Of a DNA stretch of 64,000 bases, positions 12,847 through 23,904 are shown piece after piece. Both the position numbers and the translations under genes were made by a program. The DNA lies in contig WHVD01000041.1 in NCBI GenBank assembly GCA_015178975.1, positions 248,001 to 312,000 on the forward strand, in the 5' to 3' direction. This stretch comes from Hysterangium stoloniferum. Its lineage: Eukaryota; Basidiomycota; Agaricomycetes; Hysterangiales; Hysterangiaceae. Numbering within the stretch: the first letter of the stretch is position 1; each line of letters starts with the position of its first letter. The notes beneath the pieces were generated by a model. That model ran no database searches. It saw only the letters and a program-made list of their open reading frames with translations, and had not been told where the DNA came from.

Positions 12847-15800
12847 ACGTTGGATCTTGAATCCCAATCATACCCTCCTCGTCCCTCGTTATGTGACTAT
12901 TATCTGTCCATGTATCTATTGACATCGACAAACAATAGAAATAATGCGGTCGGGTGCAGTCTGGTGCAGTTTACCTTCTACCAGTTCAAAGTTGGTCAAG
13001 CCAGGCCTGGGACGTGTAAGTCCTCAAGTTGCAGCTGTAACCGCCATTTGCACCCCAGACGAATCTTCAAACCGCAAATGGGGAATATTATCCTAACGAT
13101 TTTCGCCCCGGCGTTGAAGCTTATTTTAACGAAGTTGTGAAGGCGACGGAAGACCATGAGATGGATGATATGACAGCAACTTCCGTAATGATTAGTAGTG
13201 CACTGGTTGGAGCCAAAGGGATCTTTAGTTTGTGGAACCCGCTCCCTAGGCCTCCTTCAGGGTTTTCTTCTTGATGATAGGTCTTTCCAAGTTGAATATG
13301 GCAAATATCTGATTAGAGCTTATCTTAAAGTTTTTATAGATGTTTAAACGGCGATGGTGCCTATTGCATTCCCATCGGTGATGAAATTTGGCACATCCTG
13401 TTCCCATTGACTTGACTCTTTATATATAACATGTATCTGCTGACGACGTCTGTCAAATGGAGACATCAACACATGAAGGGTCCAGGTTTTGGTCAAATTT
13501 TCAGGCCATACGGGCTACATGAATGCGACCTAGTCAAGAGATAAACTTAATACTACTTGTTACGGAAGTCTTAATTGACCTAATAGTATTATAAACTACG
13601 GCTTAAACCTATCAAATTTTCAAAGGTGATCCGAATGAGATTATCTGTATATTGTTTAGAGTCATCTAGGAGTGCTAGGGTGTCTTACCCATATAATAGC
13701 TATAACCCCTGGTTTTTGAATCTGTGAGGGCGTGAACTAAGTGACTCGCCTATGTAATATGGCTAGGACACGCTTTCGTATCCAATCAATGGAAGTCGAA
13801 GAGTTGGTTTTCGTACTCTTCTTAACCTCCATCCAGGCACATGAAGCCACTCCCGCTGTCAAAACGTTGGTACAGCAAGAGTTCCTCTCTTGCATCTATT
13901 CAAGTGTTTTTTTTTGTTGCTATTGTGGGAAGCGATAAGTTAGCTGTTTGAATGCTAATGGAAAACCTTATTGTGCCCAGAGCGAGTTTTAATCGGCATA
14001 GGTAAAAATGATGGTCAAAACTCGCCGTGGGATGATTTTAGCAAATTGATCAATGGAAGTCGCACCTTTTGCCTGGTAGCAGCGTGGTGATTTATTCCTG
14101 ATTCTTCATGGGGAAAACAACCTGCATTTGAAGAACAGCTGAATCCTCGAGGCATAAAGTTCGGTCTGTTTGAACAGTTGACTTGCATGTATATACTTGG
14201 AGAACCCTTTAAGAACAATTCGTCTGGGCTCAGTCGAGAAGGGTACCATCATGTTATTAGCAAGTTCTCTAGATTAACTTTTATTATTTACTTTTTTTGC
14301 AAAGTGAGGTTCACATCCAAAAATAACAGTGATGATGCCTACGTTGCGATGAAGTTGACAAGTGGCTCACTAGGAGCCTACTCGAAAGGCCCTCATCTGC
14401 TCTTTGGCCTAACTCGTATCCTCGAACGTCGGGAAATACAATATTTTAACTTTGATACAATCTGAGAACCCCATATCCTTGATATCCTTGAAACTTAACG
14501 AGAAAGAAACCGTTTTCAAGTTCTGAGAAACTGAGGAGTCCAGGGCGGGACAATGCAGGGAACGTTCGGGAGAACCCCCAGATTCTATAATGATGTTCCA
14601 GACCTAGGGTGTACGTATACTGCCTAAGTACATCGGCAGTTCCCTAGGGGTGTCTATAATGAGAATGCTCGCAGCATCCCAAATTCTCTGAGGCTTCTAA
14701 GTATGCATCCAAGTGCAGTTCGCTGGGCATCCGCTCCGCTGATGGCACCTCTGAGACCAGAACTCGAATGAAGAGCAATTCAACAAGTGATTCTCTGGAC
14801 TTGGGCTCTAGACTGCTGGTCAAAATCAACAGATTAGAACCTAGTAAGGCACCGTTGCCATTGTTGCGGGTAGGATCTTATCAAAACGCCTGGAAATTTA
14901 TGTACACAAAGGAAGGTGGAAATGGCCGCACGGGCAAACCCAACAATGGCACGTGCGGCGTCCAAGCAAAGTCCACGCTACATCCTTCTCCTCAAGGCTA
15001 CGATTCCCAGCATCCATGGGATGTTTTTTCCGCATTTGACGGCACATTCAGTGTAATAACCAATATCGACGGTGGGCCGACTCCGAATTTCATTCGACGA
15101 ACACTACTTACCACGTTATAGAACTGTCGACACTCCACCCTTCGCCGTTATCTTGTGCGATAGACATCCTTATACAAAACCACGTTGGCCTCCGTAAATC
15201 GCACCCCGTCAACAGCTTCGTTGTGGCCATCCTTATCAACCCTGGCGCCCATGGTATGCATGGCATTTGTTGCACCCCTTTGCGGAGCCCCGAGTTGTCA
15301 TGAGTTGGTGCACCGTACCAAGATCTAGATGTCGAAGTTCGTGGTGTGGGCTGGACTACTACAGGATATAACGTCGATTTCTGCGTTCTAGGACGAACGA
15401 TGAGGGGTTTTAAGTACATCTGCCAGAAAGCTACACATAGGAAAAAACTGTGGTCCTTTTAATAGCAATTGTGGAGTGGCATATGAGAGCAAAGCCTAGT
15501 CTGACAGGTTCTGTCCTATTCGAATAAGTACTTATTAAGGTGGTAGCGAACAGCTACAGGTATTATCCTTCCTAATCATTAGAGTTCGAAGTTAACTTGC
15601 CCTTATGATATAGTGATTTTAACCTTCTTCACCGTGACAATTTTATAAATAGGCAAACAAACTGAGTGCCGAAAGGGATGTCTCAGAATAAGATTATACA
15701 CTCAAGTTTACAAGAAACTATAATACGCATTCATCAGACATTTGAACCTGGAAAAACGTACAACATATTGAAAGCGTAATCCATTAGTACGGGAACCTTA

Positions 15801-17181
15801 CAGTGTCCTTTATTTTGACGCATACTTGTACTTGATAGTGGATGTGGATTATTCGCTAGGAAAACTCCGTTCTCATCCACAAGTTGTCTGAATAGTAATG
15901 TTCGGTACCGCAAACACCTCCGCTTAATAATAGGCTATCCGCAGAGAGCATCATTTTAATCGTGATCACACTCGCGCATCAATCTCAGTGTCAGTGATCA
16001 TCAGAACATGGTTGACAGCCCGGTGTTGCCATAAATGGACTAACTTATGCCATGACCCTTCTCCACGCTCACAGTCAAAGCGCATAAGTGATGAATACTT
16101 GAAATCTAGAAAGTGTAGTAACAGAGGTTGCTGGTCATGACTGGTAGCAATAGTCCTTTAGTAAATGCGGGTAGGCACCTGTTTGCACCCGCGCTCCACA
16201 GACTTCCTTCGCCTAAATTCGTAGCCGACGGCAACACTGTCCGATCGAATCATGAAAATTCTTTTCCGTACTTCGAAAGAATGCAGCTGTCAGCACCATC
16301 CTTCCAACGGACAAGTTTTGATGTGCCAGGTGAAACCGCAACTCGTTGTCAGACAACCCACAGATAAAGCGCACTACGATTTGAAGCCAACTGGACCTGT
16401 GAGGGATGTAGGCCTCACTGAGGAGGGCTCTGTAACATGACGCATCTCCCGATCCATCGCCCGCCCAAATCGGGGAAGGCCCGTATTTCCGGGGGATTTA
16501 CGATCGCCTTTTTTTATGCGTCCGCGTTTCAGCATCATATGCGGATAGCCCTTCAAAGGGCTTAATTACCCGGGTCCTTGGCCATCGCATGTCTGAACGA
16601 TAAGTCTAACTCCACGTCAAGTCTATTAATAATCGCTTTACCCCAGAACCCCTCTGATAAGAAGTTGGCGCTCTGGCGATTGCGATTAACTCAATAAACA
16701 TTGTCTCTAATACGTTTCTCAACTAGGCAAGCAACTTACGCTCAACGTTAACCAACTGTGCTGTTTTTTTCTGTGAACTGATTGACCTTGGGACTGACCT
16801 TCTAAGTTGGCTTCAGCCGATGGATTTACTCGATTCGTCTAGACTAAACTTGGTCGCACACTGCTCCACAAAATGATTATCTCGCAGCAGATTATTCCCT
16901 TGGTGGAGCCTTGTCATCATCGCGAATCTAACTAATGATCTCCATTGGCTCACATCACAGTATTATGATAAAACAAGGGATCCCTCTGGCTTGAACATAG
17001 TCTCTTATTTTGATCATCAGGTGTTTTTGGTCAGCTATAAGCCGCAGAACGCAAACTAGCACGAATGGAATATTTCCTCTTAGTAGTATGGATATTTTTC
17101 GTTGACAGCCTGTATCGTGTATCATCCACTGTCCCGCATGTGTGCGCAGTACATCACCCCCGTATACCTCTTTGGGCACCG
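12847..17181. other. Long gene-poor stretch
   Basis: I find no gene I can support. Overlapping open frames on both strands at 14640-15420 (for example GPTPNFIRRTLL on the plus strand and SRSWYGAPTHDNSGLRKG on the minus strand) may be remains of a spliced gene. No motif is recognisable and no exon chain closes. Confidence 0.4.
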
Positions 17182-17189
17182 TATATAAA
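17182..17189 (+). promoter_or_regulatory. TATA box of first secreted-repeat gene
   Basis: TATATAAA lies 127 bp before the ATG at 17309. The same octamer sits at about the same distance in the two paralogues downstream. Confidence 0.6.
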
Positions 17190-17308
17190 CTAGAGAGAAA
17201 CATTCTGTGAATATTCTCAACGCCTGAACCGTCTCTTCCTGGACTTCTCGTCGCTCGTCTTCACGACACCTTCCATTCATTTATTCCCACATTCTTTACA
17301 CGATAACA

Positions 17309-18399
17309 ATGCGCTGTATCGCCCTCCTCACTCTCGCGGCATCTGCCATCGCCATTCCCATTAACCAAGCACGACAAGGCTCCGTTGTCTCCCCTGCACT
17401 TGCTGAAGTTGGTAAGATCACAGGCCCTGTATGTTTCCATCGAGCCCCTATATACACGCACGCAATCTGATAATTTTTTTGGGAGTCTAGGTCATCTCGA
17501 GTATCGACAAAGGCGTGAAACGCCAGACTTCCTCCCTCAGCGTACTTGGCCCCGTTATTAATAAGGTTACCGCCCCGGTTAAGGCTGCCGCTGGCCCAGT
17601 ATGTCTTATTCAATTTCTTTGAAGCAGTCAATTTATGACAGACGTAGGTCATCGCAAACGTCGACACCGACATTGCTGGTCCTCTCGCAGTGGTTCGCCG
17701 TCAAGACGCCCTTGTTGAGGTCACTGCTCTTGTCAAAGCGGTTGTAAACGCTCTCGTTAGCGTCCTCGCTAAGGTATATTTCTACTCACAGTAGACGATT
17801 TTGTAAAGGTCTGATTGTACGATTCAGGCCAAGGTTGATGTCAGCGCTCTTGTCGCCAACGTCGATTTGTCAAATAGCAGCTTGCTCGATGAAATCGCCG
17901 ACGGCAACGCCATTTCTATCCGCGATGCTTCCTCACCCGTTGTGGCAACTCTCGCTGACATTGTGGCTTTGTTGAGTGCCCTCGTCGAAGCAGCCCTTAA
18001 GGTCAATTATATAATGTGCATCCTCTTCGTCTATTTGTTCTCATGATTGCATATTTATTACTGCAGGCTAACGTGAACGTTTTCGCTCTGTTGGGCAACG
18101 TTAACATCAATTACAGCACTATTTTGAGCGACTTGCTCAACGACAATAACGTTAAGGTCTTACGTCGTGATCTCCTCGACCTCGCCGCCGTTGTCAAAGC
18201 CATCGTTACTTTGGTTCTTAACGTTGCTGGCTACGTGAGTTATATACCCCTTTACATCATAATGGTTCTTTTGATTTACCCAATTTTTCATTATCGCTAG
18301 GTCACTGCTGATGTGAATGCTGCTGTTGCAAACATTAACATCTCACATTCGACCATTGCCAGTGACATCTTGACTGGCAACATGGTCAAGATTTTGTGA
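17309..18399 (+). CDS. Secreted repeat protein, paralogue 1 (264 aa)
   Basis: Six exons: 17309-17428, 17491-17598, 17648-17773, 17828-18001, 18067-18234 and 18301-18399, all split in phase 0. The protein starts with a signal peptide (MRCIALLTLAASAIAIP). It then carries a repeat of about 56 residues that coincides with exons 4 and 5, and a final half repeat in exon 6 (VANINISHSTIASDIL). The repeat has the pattern A-V-V-ALL-NV-I--S-ILS-ILN-N-V-IL-RD followed by an amphipathic alanine/valine-rich helix (VVKAIVTLVLNV). There is a dibasic KR site in exon 2 and RR in exons 3 and 5. The family is unknown to me. Secretion is inferred from the leader. It heads a tandem array with the genes at 19690 and 22448 and is the shortest and most diverged of the three. 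Confidence 0.85.
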
Positions 18400-19330
18400 A
18401 CTTTCACGAGGCCATTTCCACCCCGCGATCGCAATACCCAGTCATCATTTTTTTTTCTATACCAGTATAACGCTAGGCTAGAACGATCCGCATGTCTAGC
18501 ACCCCATTTATTGTAGTGATACGTCTAAATGAATTTTGCTTGTTTCCCCCGTTAGATAAAATGCATTTAAAAGGTTTTTCAAAGGTGATTGGTATTAATA
18601 ATCGCCATTTGACATATGGGGTAATTCAAACTATTCACTTAGAATTACGCCTTTGCTGAGTTGGGTATACATTTTAATAGAATACTTCAGTTAAGTTAAG
18701 TCCAATAATGTCAAATATGACAATGTGAACTTGGCTTGAAGTTCTCTTCCAGTGATCAGAACAACGTGCTTTGCGCGGATCTACAGGCTTTTGCTTTCGA
18801 CGTCTCTGGTGCAGGCATGCGGGTTAGAATAATTGCCAGCCGGACGGAAGCAGCAATAGCTACTTTAGTGACAGTCAAAATAACCAGTTTTCGAGCTTGC
18901 TGAAACGGTGCCTTTTTCAATAGAGTCATTACAATCGGTAAGACTTCCACACTTGTGTCGTGTGGATGCCTAGGCCTCCAGGCAGACTTACGTCTTGGTG
19001 GAATGCCGCTTTGAAACTTCATAACTTGCATCATGGCACGGTGCCCCGTGGCCGCCGCCCCGACAAGGTGCGGTGGTTGGGAAGTCTTGCTGAACCTTCT
19101 CCCTCCCCCTTCAAACATGGTTCACTCTCTGTCTCAAACGAAGTGCCTGTTGCCTTGGTGCTCGTGCCATTCTATGCTTTTCCATTTCTATGGCCGATCA
19201 TCATATGTGGATCCCGACAAGTATATAAATATCAGGTTTCCGCTTATGATAAGCGTCCGTGTTCCATAGGAAGTGTTTCAGGAAGAATTGGGGGGTTAAG
19301 CCAGGCAATTGAGTCGGTAAAGATCAAAGT
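18400..19330. other. Spacer between paralogues 1 and 2
   Basis: No gene is visible. Open frames here (for example 18756-19118 minus) lie in what should be flanking sequence and show no motif. Confidence 0.5.
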
Positions 19331-19689
19331 TCTTAGCATTGAAAGACGGGAGACTGGGAAACTGGCACGAGGCGCTTGGCGCTGATGGATAATTTCTAAC
19401 CCGTGGGAATCGGAAAGTCATTTAATGAACCATTGAAAGCGAAGGCGTAAACATCGCTGCCTCTGTTTAGATGAATGGAAGGTTATTACCCGTTATTATT
19501 TTTTTCTCTCTTCAGATCGCAGCGAAATTATTTAAAAATGTTATTTGACGCTCGCTGCTCAAATATATAAACTTGTAGCCCCACCCTAACGTTCCCCATC
19601 TTTCGATCTTTCGATTTTCTTCTTTCTCCTGTCTCGTCCTCTACGACCCCAACCAACTGCTATTTAGCACTCACACTCATTCCTACGAA
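19331..19689 (+). promoter_or_regulatory. Promoter and leader of paralogue 2, shared with paralogue 3
   Basis: Blocks recur in the same order before both genes: TCTTAGCA near 19331, CTGGGAAACTGGC, GCTCGCT, TATATAAAC (TATATAAA at 19564-19571), CCTCTACGACCC, and CAGCACTCACATTCATTAC or a close form just before ACGAAATGGTTC. Confidence 0.7.
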
Positions 19690-21039
19690 ATGGTTCGTTC
19701 ACTCGCTCTCCTCGCCCTCGCAGGCGCTGCTTTCGCTGTTCCGGTTGCTCAAAGCCCACCTGCTGTCCCCGCCGTTCTTGGTGGTGGGGTGGGTACCGAC
19801 CTCGGTGGTCTTCCTCTTGATGTCCCTTTCAGCAATGCTGTACTGGGAGGAGTTAGTGCCCTCCCCCAGCTTCCCCGTGATGTTCTCCCCAGTAATGTTA
19901 ATCTAGTGCGCGAGGTCGAAAAGGTAGTTGTTCGATCTTACTGTCCTCCATCGAAGTCCTGTTAACATTTCTGGTGTTTCTCAGCTCGGCCAACGTCAAC
20001 TCGCCGACATTGAAGCAACTTTGTATGCCATCGTCAAAGCCTTGGTTAAGCTCTGCCTAGACGTAGGGCTTTCCTTCATATCCTTTAGTACCCTCCCATA
20101 TTGACCTTCCGCACAGGCTGGTGTTAATGTCCAGGCTCTCCTCCTCAACATCAAGGTCGTCAATTCTGACATCCTCACTAACATTTTGAACGGCAACAAC
20201 GTGAACGTTGGCCGTGACCTTGCATACGTCGAAGCTACCGTTATTGCTGCCGTGAAGGCCTTCCTTGCAGCCGCCGTCAAGTTGAATGTCCCCGTCGAAG
20301 CTGCCCTTCTCAACATTGGCATTTCATACTCCAAGATCCTCTCGAATGATTTCAACTGGAATGACATCTCAATCCTATCCCGCCGTAACGGTGTCGACGT
20401 ATTGGCTGTTGTCACTGCCATCATTAAGGCAGTTGTGGCAGCGTGTGCCAACGTACGTTACACTTTTTACCCATTCCCGCCTACTCAATTTGACGTTTTT
20501 AGGTTAACGTTCCCATTACCGCAGTCATTGGCAACGTTGACATTAAATACGTCACTCTTTTGACCAACCTCCTCAACCACAACAAGATCGACATTTTGCG
20601 CCGTGATGTGCCCGCATTGGCTACCGTTGTTTTGGACCTCATTGCATATGTTACTGCGTTGATTTATGCTGCGGCGAAGGTAATTTCCTTGCTTGTTGAT
20701 CTAACATGTTACTCATTGCATTTAGGCAAACCTTAACATTTTTGCCGCCCTCGCTAACATTGGCATTGACTGCAGCAGCATCCTTTCCAACATTGGAAAT
20801 GACAACAACATTAACATTCTTACTCGGGACCTTGTCAATGTGCTTGCTCCCGTCAAAGTTGTTGTTGTCGCTTTGATCCAAGTTCTCCTTGGTGTAAGTT
20901 CTTATTAGCTTCTTAATGATCTGAGCTCATTGGTCTTCAGGTTGAGGCAAATATTGCTGCAAGCATCTTGAACATCGTTATCAAAAATTCATCGATCGGG
21001 TCAAACATCCTCAACTACAACACTGTCAACATTTTGTAG
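19690..21039 (+). CDS. Secreted repeat protein, paralogue 2 (363 aa)
   Basis: Six phase-0 exons: 19690-19923, 19985-20062, 20117-20452, 20503-20679, 20726-20893 and 20941-21039. The signal peptide is MVRSLALLALAGAAFAVP, followed by a Pro/Gly-rich linker without Cys. Exon 3 (336 nt) holds two repeats, and exons 4 and 5 one each (177 and 168 nt). Exon 6 holds the terminal half repeat ending NTVNIL. Typical repeat text is VDIKYVTLLTNLLNHNKIDI, then LRRD and a hydrophobic helix. Most repeats carry R-D or RR at the junction of the two halves, a possible processing site. Cysteines are few (CLD, AACAN, DCSS). I know no enzyme or binding motif in it. It is closest to paralogue 3, whose last four exons have identical lengths. 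Confidence 0.87.
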
Positions 21040-22092
21040 AGGCATCGTTGATTTTGATACCATGCATTGCCTATACCAATTTTTCCTTTGCTATGTTAGA
21101 GCAGTTCGCATCTTTTTCCTCTGTAGTCTGCGTCATCTATCTAATTAAATGCATTCCTTCTCTGGGCTATTGGTCATTGGACGTGTGTGGGCCCTGTTTG
21201 GTCTCTGGACGCGTTATCATATCAACCCTCAAGATAATGAGTCGCCATTCCAAACGATGACCAACAAGTCAAACCTTGCATACTTTGTCTATCTGATCCC
21301 AAACGCTACGGGAATTTGTTTTTCCTCCGCACAGTTTTGTTCTTGGCTCAAATTTCTCTGGCAAAGTCGCTCTTACACGTAGTTTTAATTCACTAATATC
21401 AATTATCAATTTGTCAAAAATTTTTTAACCTCATGTGAATATTCCCCAGAGTGTATGGGACATTGTCATCGTGTCTTCCTATGATATGTATATCTTAATA
21501 CCATCCGCTCAATAAGTCTGAGGAGAGGCGTGAAGCAACCACTATTCTTTGCAGGTCACGGCCGAACCTGCAATCACGCTCAATAGAATTCCCTCAATGG
21601 AAAAAATGTCAACAGTTTTGCCTGAGGGGCTGGCAAGTATATTCACACTAAAAAAACTGACCTCAATCACTTGGAGCTCCTCTATTCAGCACGGTAACTC
21701 CAGAGCCCATTGCCTTGCATATCTCACAATCAATGCCACTCGCGATCTGCAATGTATTGTGCGTGGGAATTTTCCAGATGTTTTCTTGCTTGGAAGGTAT
21801 GTTATATATATAAACATAAATAAACAACTGATACACACATGTGCTGTACCTCAATATCAGAATTGATAGCTCCTCGGGTTTTTATGTCAGGAAGTCGTTC
21901 AAAACTCAGGGTTTCATACTGCGCTAAATGTCCAGATCTGACAGCCGAAAGGCCGAGGGGTCACACTCCGCTGAGTACTGGGACGTTTCTCGCGTTAGCC
22001 ATCGTAATAAAGGCCTTCCTAGTCCTAGTACTGATGACGACCTTTCTAGCCCAGATTGTCGTAGTTTCGCCATTGTGTTGATAAGTATAAAT
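21040..22092. other. Spacer between paralogues 2 and 3
   Basis: No gene is visible. The first 100 bases resemble the 3' flank of paralogue 3 in part (GAGGCRTCGT just after both stop codons). Confidence 0.5.
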
Positions 22093-22447
22093 GTCTTAGC
22101 ACTGTAAGACGTCCAGAGTCTGGGAAACTGGCCGAAGGCGCTTGAAATCAGTCTGATGGATGAGATCGGGGGGTAACTTAATGTAGCCTTGAATGCAAAG
22201 AGCTGAAACGTCCCTACCAAGTCTCCTGGTTTTTACATAATAGAAGGTGATTATAGCCCGTTCATTAATTTTTACTTTGAATGGCAGCAAGATTATTCAT
22301 AATTTTATTTAGCGCTCGCTCCCCTCTGAATATATAAACTCGTAGTTCGCTCCTAACATTTTCCATCGTTCGAGCTTGCGCTTTTATTCTTTCCCCTAAT
22401 CCTCTACGACCCACTTGCTTTTCAGCACTCACATTCATTACTACGAA
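22093..22447 (+). promoter_or_regulatory. Promoter and leader of paralogue 3
   Basis: It matches the upstream region of paralogue 2 block by block over about 350 bp, with TATATAAA at 22331-22338, 117 bp before the ATG. The duplication therefore carried the promoter with it. Confidence 0.7.
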
Positions 22448-23904
22448 ATGGTTCACTCACTCACTCTTCTCGTCCTCGCAGGTGCTGCTTTCTCTGCTCC
22501 CTTGTTGCCCGCTCTTCCGCTCGGGGGCCTCTCCTCCCCAGCCCCTGTTCCGAGAGACGTCGTTGATATCGTTGCCCCCCTCAAGGCTGTTGTGGATACT
22601 GTCGCAAATCCCGTCACTTATGTAACTTGCTGTCCATATTTAATTGTTTTGTGACTAACATATTTTGCCTTAGGTTGAGGTTGATGGCATAGTAAAAGCT
22701 GCAAACGTTGCCATTAAAGACTCGACAGTTGGGAGCAACATTGGCAACCACAATGACATCAAGGTAGCACGCCAGCAGTGAGTACCTTCCTTACCATCAG
22801 CTTTTGGTTTTGATATTCATAAACCTTGTATCACCGGTATTAGTATCGAACAACGCGACGTCGTTGACATTGAGGGAACGTTGTACGCTGTTGTAAAATT
22901 GTTGGCAAATCTTTGCGCCAAGGTAATAAATAATTCACCTACATTCGTTGGCGCCCGTTATTGACGCTCTCGCTCAGGCTGGTGTCGACGTCCAGGCTCT
23001 GCTTGCCAACGTCAAGGTCTACAACTCTTCTATCCTCAGCAACATCTTGAACGGCAACGACGTGAACATTGCGCGTGGCCTCGTTAACGTTGAAGCCCTG
23101 ATCGCGGCTGCTATCAAGGCCTTGGTTCTTGCTCTCGTCAAACTCGGTGTTCCAGTCGAAGCCTGCCTTGCCAACATCAACATTTCTTACTCCGACATTT
23201 TGTCTGGCATCCTGCAATACAACGACGTCTCCGTCCTCTCACGCCGCTCCGCCGTCGATATCTTCGCCATTGCTTATGCCGTTGTCCAGGCTCTCGTCCA
23301 GGCTTGCGTCGATGTATGTTGCCGTGTGCTTGATTTTTCCGTATGCTCACTGCTTTGTCTCTACAGGCCCAAGTTGACATCAAGGCCGTCATCGCCAACC
23401 TCGATATCCAATATTCCACCATTCTGACCCACATCCTCAACGGCAACAAAGTCGACATTCTGCGTCGCACCCTCCCTGATGTGGCTACCGTCGTCCTGGA
23501 TCTCATTGCCTACGTGACTATTTTGATCCAGGCTGCTGCCAAGGTAGTTTCTATTTTTTGATGTCGTTTTTTTACTCATAATGATTAGGCCAACGTCAAC
23601 GTCGTTGCTGCGCTCCTCAACATCGGCATTGACTGCAGCAGCATCCTCAGCAACATTGGCAATGGCAATGATATCTCTGTCCTTAGCCGTGATCTTGTCA
23701 ACGCCCTTGTTCCCGTAAAAACCGTCGTTCTAGCTTTGATCCAGGCCTGTCTTGGTGTGAGTCCATAGTGCGCTTTTTATGCTGCTAGTTCACAATGTCT
23801 TGCAGGTTGATGCTGACGTTGCCGCGTCCATCTTGAACGTTGTTATCCAACATTCATCCATTGGATCAGACATCCTGAACTACAATGTTGTCCATGTTTT
23901 GTAG
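22448..23904 (+). CDS. Secreted repeat protein, paralogue 3 (378 aa)
   Basis: Seven exons: 22448-22621, 22674-22777, 22844-22922, 22978-23313, 23367-23543, 23589-23756 and 23806-23904. All borders are phase 0 except intron 2 (phase 2). The leader MVHSLTLLVLAGAAFSAP is a clear signal peptide. Exon 2 encodes an extra half repeat (VEVDGIVKAANVAIKDST). Exon 4 (336 nt) carries two fused repeats, exons 5 and 6 one each, and exon 7 the terminal half repeat ending VVHVL. RR occurs in repeats 2 and 3 (LSRRSAVD, ILRRTLPD). Exon lengths 336, 177, 168 and 99 equal those of paralogue 2, so the two arose by recent tandem duplication. Function is unknown. An extracellular structural or surface-active role is possible but only a guess. 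Confidence 0.87.

Noticed and set aside
14640-15420. A spliced gene on either strand
   Set aside because: Frames on both strands look partly protein-like, but no exon chain closes and no family motif is seen.
18756-19118. 120-codon open frame on the minus strand between secreted-repeat genes
   Set aside because: It has no motif or exon partners and basic low-complexity text; it lies in flanking sequence of the neighbouring genes.
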